Positions 14,496 through 19,326 of a stretch of DNA of 19,326 nucleotides are shown here, in pieces (positions within the stretch are counted from its first letter, which is position 1; every line of letters begins with the position of its first letter). Position numbers and translations under genes: made by a program. The stretch comes from Puniceicoccales bacterium (GTDB taxonomy: Bacteria > Verrucomicrobiota > Verrucomicrobiia > Opitutales > LL51): NCBI GenBank assembly GCA_031276935.1, contig JAISMD010000091.1, forward strand, positions 1 to 19,326, in the 5' to 3' direction. A model generated the notes under the pieces. The model had not been told where the DNA came from and ran no database searches. It worked only from the letters and a program-made list of their open reading frames with translations.

Positions 14496-17400
14496 ATGCT
14501 TATGGGAATAGGAGATACATTGGGGTATGGTCGAGACGGAGGAAACACCATATTGGACGATGAAGCTTTACAGGAGTATGTCAATTTACGATTAATATCG
14601 CTGGGCTTAGCCGGCTATAGGAAGAATCTCCCCATTACGAAGATTGCGGAACCATTATTGGCTTCGGCCAATGATTTTCGCCGTCTACTACTCGACTACA
14701 ATTGTCCGGCGGATCAGCGGATCATTAATTTTTGCGAGCGTTATTTTAGGGAATTACCGCCTCCGGAAAAACATAAATGGATTCCCCGCAATACGTTCAT
14801 AACGGATCGCCATGGTATATCCCGCATGCTATCTTTACCTTCGGACGGCGATGAATTTCATTCGGAATACATAGACAGTTACCGCGTATACCAGGGTATT
14901 TTACATAATCCAAAAATCGATAGAAGGACAACCAAGGGTGTTTTTCACATCGTTGAGGGAGAATTACCCGTAGCGTCGGACAAGATCGAGGTCCCGAAGA
15001 TTACTTTTGTACGCATGTTGAAGCATGCCTGTCAGCCGCCTAAGAATATTTTGGAACTGCCTTTTACGTCGATGCAGCGCAAGAAAGCCTACACCTTTGT
15101 TTCCGGTTATTTGAAACCCATCATATGTCCTGGGGTAGGGAATTACTGTCGGGAGAAGCGGATGGAGATTCGTTTTTTCGTACCGGGATCCCTGGTAAAT
15201 TTTCTGGACATGGTGGAGAGTATTTTCGGCAATGGGGGATCTCCGATGTCGCCGGAAAACGATCCCGCCATGGAGCCGGATACCTGGACCGGCCACACGG
15301 GTTGCATCATTGTGGCGCCCCATTTAACGCGGTTAACTAAGAAGGAATTAGGTTTACCCTTTGTGAATGAGGCGACGGAACGGCAAAGACGGGAAGGGAT
15401 GTGTTGGAGCAAGGAGGATGAACTCTACCACGATGGCCAACCCTTTAAAATTATGGCCCGGGACCGCAGTGGTGTTATTATTTCGATCATTGCGGACAGT
15501 TACAACGGCTACGGAAAGAAGGAAATTAAGACACAGATGAGTTACTCCGCCAATCTATTTGGTCTATGTGAGGAGGAACATTCCGGAGGAGCTTTGGCCT
15601 ATCCCCGCTACGATTTGGGGGATGATTTCCGCATGGACTACATCGAAGCCTGTGGACGGACCATGGATTTTCTTTCCTCCCACTACGGGCAGCAAATGGA
15701 ATTTCGGCCGGAAGGGTATGCCATCGACAAAGCGTTTCCCAATATAATCTACGTTCCGGAGGACGCTTATTTTTCGAAGGTGGAGCAATTAATTCGCTGG
15801 GAATACGGCGGTCGGAAACAACAACTACGCATCGTACCCGATTGGACCTACATTTTACCCAATGGCTACCAGGTGGAATTGAGGAAGGATACGCTAACGC
15901 AGCAGTGGCGTTTGATAGGAACGGTGGGCGAGGGTGTTTTTTGCCATAAACCGTCGACGGTTTCCGGCGGAGGGAAATCGGAAATATCGAAATCCATTGA
16001 GGACAACATTTCCATGGGAAGTTCCGTGGTAGGGGATTTCGAGAAAGATTGTTTGGAGGTGGATAAAATTCTGGGAATGGATTTCGATTTTCGCTACAAA
16101 GATCCCAGGAAAAAAAGTTTACCCATTTTAGATCGGAGGCGTTCACTGGGTTCCGTCATAAAGATGTTTCAGCGGAGTGAGGCGCAGACGGATCAGTACA
16201 ATGCCTGGCTATCGACGATTCCGGCGAATATCAGGGAATTGATTTACATTTTGAAATTGCACTACCGGGAGCACTGGGAAATGAATTGGAAGCAGCATTT
16301 TTCCGTTGATTTGGTCAACGGCATAGCCGGCCACGAACTCAAATATCTGAATCAAAAGGTCATTGCCCGCTATCTGCGCATTGGAATACGTTCCGACCAC
16401 TCTTGGAATATGTTTTCCCTGCGGGAGGATTTTTACGCCTCGCGAAAAATTTCCATGGAGGACGACATTACGGTGAGTGTTACCGTCCCTGTCAGCCAGT
16501 TGGTGCATTTGAAAAAACCCTATGATTCGGTGAAATTCGTAGAGAATTGCGAATACCGGCTCTACCAACGTCCGGATGACGCCATCGATCCCGGTTACGA
16601 CCACGAAGCGGAATACGAAATGACTTTGGGAAATTCATTTATTTGCAACTACCAACCGCTGACAAAGATGGATGTGGAACAAATCGTCAATGACAGCATT
16701 CGATTTTCCAAATACACACTCCCCATGCAAAATTTTTTGCAGCGTTTTTTAAGGGATGAACATGCTCCGAAGTATATTGTTTGCCCTTCCCACCAACGGC
16801 TCATGTCCAATGGGACCTTGAGTAGCAACATGCGCTATTTGCAGGATAGGAAGGACATCGTGGATCAGCGATTAATGCATCTTACGGAAATGACGACCCG
16901 TTTGGCACGGGGAATCGTGGCGGAAGATCCGCTTTACTATGCTGCGGACGTGGTCATTGCGGGACGGCGTAATAATGCTCCCGAAAAAGGTGTTCGTCCC
17001 CTGTCGGTCCACAACCCACTCCATTATTTGGAACTACCGGAATTGTTTATGGAATTTGCTTCCAATATGACGGGGAAATCGCCGTCGACCACCGGTGCCG
17101 GTTTGGAAGGCGTTATGACAAAGGCACCTTTCAATGCACTGAGTCAGATCATTGATTTAAACAATGCATTTTTAAGTTTCGTAGTCAGTGGTTATCAGGG
17201 GTACATATCTTCGGCGGGCGTAATTGGTCCGAATTTGAAGGTTGGCCATGATATTTCCTATGTTATTCCGGAAATTTTTAGCCGCATGAAGTTGGAGGAA
17301 CGGGATCCCAAATTCCTAATCGCGCATAGTTATTTGGATCGGTGTCAGGATTTTGAATTCGAGGGGGAGAAGGTGGAGGCAAGTCGCTTAGGTTACCGTA

Positions 17401-17954
17401 TCAATAGGAAATTTGTGTCGATTTTCTTCGGTCGCATTTTGACGGAACCGGATACCGTTTTCCCGGACGAAATGCTATATCCAGAAAAACAAAGCATGGC
17501 TATTTTTGCCGATAGTATGGCGAATATTGTGGATGCGCATCGCCGTGCTGCCCTACGTTTTTTTGAGGATCGCAGCATTCAGGATGCCTGTTTACCGATC
17601 AAGGCTCTACTCCATATTATGGCCTACGGGGATTACGAAGGCATGGTTTTACAGGATCCTGCTTTCCGCCAGTTGTTCGATCGGAAGACGATTCTGGAAA
17701 GCGATTGGTATCAGGAACGCCTCGCCGTGTGTCAAAAAATTCACGTATACCATCTACGGCGTTGCGTGCGCCACATGAAGACCTTCGCAAAGAAGGAGGC
17801 GAATCGGGAATATTTACGTTCCATGGGGATACGCAGGCGCATCGAGGAGAGTCAAAGGCGTTTGGAATATGTCAGTTCCGATGCCTATTTGCGGGATTTA
17901 GTCGGAACCATTGGGGCCGATCCCACGGTGTTGAATGGCGGTGCTTGGGAATAA
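14496..17954 (+). CDS. Probable pyrophosphate-dependent phosphoenolpyruvate carboxykinase (PPi-PEPCK)
   Basis: The reaction of this family is oxaloacetate + PPi to PEP + phosphate + CO2, reversible and without ATP or GTP. At 1152 residues it matches the size (about 1100-1160) of the PPi-PEPCK family described from Entamoeba and Propionibacterium, and is about twice that of GTP-PEPCK. Recognisable blocks are GHTGCIIVAPHLTRLTKKEL (from about 266), SYNGYGKKEIKTQMSYSANL (from about 335), CEEEHSGGALAYPRY (about 358) and TVSGGGKSEISKSI with a Gly-rich Lys-Ser loop at 491-500. No signal peptide or membrane helix is seen. I recognise the family from memory of these blocks and the length, not from a search. 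ATG 14496 and 14502 are both possible starts; neither has a Shine-Dalgarno, while AGGAG at 14510 precedes an in-frame TTG at 14520. The frame is open back into truA, but the promoter just upstream supports a start here. Confidence 0.72.
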   Translation: MLMGIGDTLGYGRDGGNTILDDEALQEYVNLRLISLGLAGYRKNLPITKIAEPLLASANDFRRLLLDYNCPADQRIINFCERYFRELPPPEKHKWIPRNTFITDRHGISRMLSLPSDGDEFHSEYIDSYRVYQGILHNPKIDRRTTKGVFHIVEGELPVASDKIEVPKITFVRMLKHACQPPKNILELPFTSMQRKKAYTFVSGYLKPIICPGVGNYCREKRMEIRFFVPGSLVNFLDMVESIFGNGGSPMSPENDPAMEPDTWTGHTGCIIVAPHLTRLTKKELGLPFVNEATERQRREGMCWSKEDELYHDGQPFKIMARDRSGVIISIIADSYNGYGKKEIKTQMSYSANLFGLCEEEHSGGALAYPRYDLGDDFRMDYIEACGRTMDFLSSHYGQQMEFRPEGYAIDKAFPNIIYVPEDAYFSKVEQLIRWEYGGRKQQLRIVPDWTYILPNGYQVELRKDTLTQQWRLIGTVGEGVFCHKPSTVSGGGKSEISKSIEDNISMGSSVVGDFEKDCLEVDKILGMDFDFRYKDPRKKSLPILDRRRSLGSVIKMFQRSEAQTDQYNAWLSTIPANIRELIYILKLHYREHWEMNWKQHFSVDLVNGIAGHELKYLNQKVIARYLRIGIRSDHSWNMFSLREDFYASRKISMEDDITVSVTVPVSQLVHLKKPYDSVKFVENCEYRLYQRPDDAIDPGYDHEAEYEMTLGNSFICNYQPLTKMDVEQIVNDSIRFSKYTLPMQNFLQRFLRDEHAPKYIVCPSHQRLMSNGTLSSNMRYLQDRKDIVDQRLMHLTEMTTRLARGIVAEDPLYYAADVVIAGRRNNAPEKGVRPLSVHNPLHYLELPELFMEFASNMTGKSPSTTGAGLEGVMTKAPFNALSQIIDLNNAFLSFVVSGYQGYISSAGVIGPNLKVGHDISYVIPEIFSRMKLEERDPKFLIAHSYLDRCQDFEFEGEKVEASRLGYRINRKFVSIFFGRILTEPDTVFPDEMLYPEKQSMAIFADSMANIVDAHRRAALRFFEDRSIQDACLPIKALLHIMAYGDYEGMVLQDPAFRQLFDRKTILESDWYQERLAVCQKIHVYHLRRCVRHMKTFAKKEANREYLRSMGIRRRIEESQRRLEYVSSDAYLRDLVGTIGADPTVLNGGAWE

Positions 17955-17998
17955 CCCCGAGAAAAAGTGGTACTGGCATCTAAAAATGTGTTAGAAAC

Positions 17999-18111
17999 AA
18001 TTATTCTCCGACAAAAAACGTAAATTAATTTCCCCATCGGGAACAAAAATTTTTTTCAAATTACGGTGGAAAATTTGCCTAGGAGTATTGGGTGATCGGA
18101 GAAAAATAATT
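17999..18111 (+). other. Nested inverted repeats in the spacer before bioY
   Basis: Three complementary pairs nest inside one another: TTCTCCGA (18004-18011) with TCGGAGAA (18096-18103), CGTAA (18019-18023) with TTACG (18061-18065), and TTCCC (18030-18034) with GGGAA (18039-18043, loop CATC). The outer arms extend as AATTATT against AATAATT with a small bulge. The innermost hairpin is followed six bases later by seven T residues, so it could also end the upstream gene's transcript. The rest of the 223-bp spacer is AT-rich and shows no convincing gene. No known riboswitch class is recognised. Confidence 0.35.
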
Positions 18112-18177
18112 TTATGAAATTTATGTTGATAAGTTTACGCAAAATTTTTCATTTGCCGCCAATCTGGTATAAAATCT

Positions 18178-18711
18178 ATGAAATCCGACACAAAATCCAT
18201 GGGTGGTGCGCACACAAAGCTAGTGCGCATATGTTTAGAATCGAAATTGCTTAGGGAAATATTTTTCCCCCTTGTGATTTCCCTATTAATTTTCGGTGCG
18301 ACTTGGGTTAAGGTGCCTTTCTATCCGGTCCCCTTTACCCTTCAAACATTCGCGATACCCCTGCTGTGTTTTTTCTGTTCGAGGAAACATATGTTGGAAG
18401 GTCTATTACTTTTTACCGCATACAGAATACTGCAAAGCGGAATGGGATTGTTGCTGACGAGCGGATATATTTTTGGATTTTTCCCAATGGTGTATATTTT
18501 AACTCCAGGGGAAAGGAATATTTTTAAGTGGACGATGAAAATGATTGTGGCGGAATTCCTGGTCCTATTTTTCGGCATGGCCGTATTGGCTGCATTTGTC
18601 GGATTAAATCAGGCATTTAGGAGCGGATTTCTATTTTTCATTCCGGCAGAAATTCTAAAATTTACGGTTATTCTGGGCCTATTTAAATTGTTAAATTTAT
18701 CTAAAAAATAA
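18178..18711 (+). CDS. bioY: Biotin transporter BioY (ECF substrate-binding subunit)
   Basis: BioY binds biotin in the inner membrane, alone or with the ECF module (BioMN/EcfAAT), none of which is in this window. The 177-residue protein has about five or six hydrophobic helices and the BioY N-terminal signature VPFYPVPFTLQTFAIPLL after helix one. The family's second block is present as TSGYIFGFFPM (compare TGGYLLGF in typical members). The stretch between them is about ten residues shorter than usual, lacking the GLPVF-type loop. The ATG at 18178 has no Shine-Dalgarno. A -10-like TATAAA ends only four bases upstream (18168-18173) with no clear -35; an in-frame ATG at 18199 is an alternative start. 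I see no BirA-type operator. It converges on miaB, implying that the cell takes up biotin. Confidence 0.83.
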   Translation: MKSDTKSMGGAHTKLVRICLESKLLREIFFPLVISLLIFGATWVKVPFYPVPFTLQTFAIPLLCFFCSRKHMLEGLLLFTAYRILQSGMGLLLTSGYIFGFFPMVYILTPGERNIFKWTMKMIVAEFLVLFFGMAVLAAFVGLNQAFRSGFLFFIPAEILKFTVILGLFKLLNLSKK

Positions 18712-18722
18712 ATGATAATTCC

Positions 18723-18757
18723 CCTAGAAATAAAGCAATTTGATCATCGTTTTTAGG
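18723..18757 (+). terminator. Weak inverted repeat between convergent bioY and miaB
   Basis: CCTAGAAA (18723-18730) can pair with TTTTTAGG (18750-18757), including one G-U pair, around a 19-base loop. On the - strand a T-rich stretch follows some 10 bases later; on the + strand no T-run follows. It is the only candidate for ending either transcript in the 69-bp gap. Confidence 0.25.
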
Positions 18758-18780
18758 AGTTGTGTGCTGGGAATGGTGAA

Positions 18781-19326
18781 TCAAACTTCCTTTCCAAGGA
18801 GCGTTGCGGTGGTACAGCCTTCGATTTCGACGGCAATGATTTTCCCAATGAGGTCGCTATTTCCCGTGAAAATAACCTTTTTATGTTCCCTGGTTCGGCC
18901 TTCCAATTGCTGGGATCCACGTTTTGTCGGGCGTTCAACGAGAACCTCCATTGTCTTCCCCACCATTTTGGCGTTGTATTTTTTCGAATAATGTTCCACT
19001 TTTTGGAGCAAAATTTGATTGCGTTCCTCTTTAATTTCCTGTGGAATCTGATCGTCTAGTTCCGCTGCAACGGTATCCGGCCGTGGGCTGTATTTAAAGA
19101 TAAAAGCCATGTCGAATTTTATTTCGTCGAAGAGATCGCAGGTCGCTTGGAAATCCTCCTCCGTTTCCCCGGGAAAGCCGACAATGATGTCCGTGGTCAG
19201 GGAAAGAGTCGGAACTTTCTCCCGCAATGCATCGACGATGGTTAGGAATTGTTCCCGCGTGTAGGGACGTTTCATGGCCTTGAGCATTTTGTTGGAACCG
19301 CTTTGCAATGGAAGATGAACGTGGGA
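18781..19326 (-). CDS. miaB: tRNA-2-methylthio-N6-dimethylallyladenosine synthase MiaB, C-terminal part
   Basis: MiaB is a radical-SAM methylthiotransferase acting on i6A37 of tRNAs that read UNN codons. The visible 181 codons begin inside the radical-SAM domain and run off the right edge: HVHLPLQSGSNKMLKAMKR, PTLSLTTDIIVGFPGETEED and FDMAFIFKYSPRPDT are all diagnostic. The TRAM domain follows (KMVGKTMEVLVERPT to GKIIAVEIEGCTTATLLG). The N-terminal MTTase domain and the CxxxCxxC motif are outside the window. The motif text fits MiaB better than RimO or MtaB. The stop TGA is read at 18783-18781, 69 bases from the end of the convergent bioY. Confidence 0.92.
   Translation of the reverse strand, partial: SHVHLPLQSGSNKMLKAMKRPYTREQFLTIVDALREKVPTLSLTTDIIVGFPGETEEDFQATCDLFDEIKFDMAFIFKYSPRPDTVAAELDDQIPQEIKEERNQILLQKVEHYSKKYNAKMVGKTMEVLVERPTKRGSQQLEGRTREHKKVIFTGNSDLIGKIIAVEIEGCTTATLLGKEV

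Noticed and set aside
15526..16146. 206-codon - strand frame inside the PPi-PEPCK gene
   Set aside because: It lies antisense to a well-supported long gene, is Pro/Arg/Ser-rich without motifs, and has no promoter or ribosome site.
18114..18254. 46-codon frame overlapping the bioY start
   Set aside because: It has a possible ribosome site but no recognisable protein features and overlaps bioY out of frame; not called as a gene, mentioned under the spacer finding.
1..19326. Search for mobile elements, CRISPR arrays and rRNA genes
   Set aside because: No transposase or integrase motifs, regularly spaced repeats or rRNA-like sequence were seen; no att-like duplication of the tRNA-Leu 3' end was noticed in the window.

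Overview
The window reads as a chromosomal segment of a Gram-negative bacterium. The envelope genes (a LolA/RseB-like periplasmic protein, a lipoprotein, BioY, a large LepB) and the gene set as a whole fit the PVC superphylum, and I lean towards Verrucomicrobiota (Opitutae-like). This is an inference from protein flavour and gene content; no rRNA gene is present to anchor it. Coding density is very high: neighbours overlap by 1-14 bases or abut, no stretch of 300 bases lacks a gene, and I see no insertion sequence, integrase, phage gene or CRISPR array.

Left part (1-1152): the tail of a + strand gene meets, with no spacer, a - strand gene for a 320-residue Ser/Thr-rich, coiled-coil protein. 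Its layout recalls secreted or type III translocator-like proteins, but I cannot assign it firmly. This is the most accessory-looking part.

1153-4429: a small TPR-like lipoprotein gene lies divergent to secG. secG overlaps a periplasmic lipoprotein-carrier-like gene. That gene converges on nth (endonuclease III), the two stop codons sharing one CTAG. nth follows an RluA-family pseudouridine synthase gene on the - strand.

4464-10447 (+): pssA (phosphatidylserine synthase) with an unusual acidic tail and a decayed 19-bp duplication around its start, then a VC0807-family membrane protein, an isolated NuoG-like iron-sulfur subunit preceded by two perfect hairpins, and topB (DNA topoisomerase III).

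10530-14430 (+): a tRNA-Leu(CAG) gene with a recognisable -35 element, followed 13 bases later by a tightly coupled run: TPR membrane protein, M24 aminopeptidase, lepB and truA. Junctions are ATGA, TAATG and TAATG.

14459-19326: a good sigma70-type promoter placed almost on top of the start codon of a gene of about 1150 codons. I recognise its product as a probable pyrophosphate-dependent PEP carboxykinase. A 223-bp AT-rich spacer with nested inverted repeats leads to bioY (biotin uptake), which converges on the C-terminal part of miaB (tRNA methylthiolation).

Together the genes serve protein export and envelope building (secG, lepB, LolA-like, pssA, lipoprotein), tRNA/rRNA modification (rluD-like, truA, miaB), DNA repair/topology (nth, topB) and central or energy metabolism (NuoG-like, PPi-PEPCK, bioY). 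The most interesting items are the PPi-PEPCK, the possible secretion-substrate pair at the left edge, the apparent duplication that puts the best ribosome-binding site of pssA out of frame, and the structured spacer before bioY.
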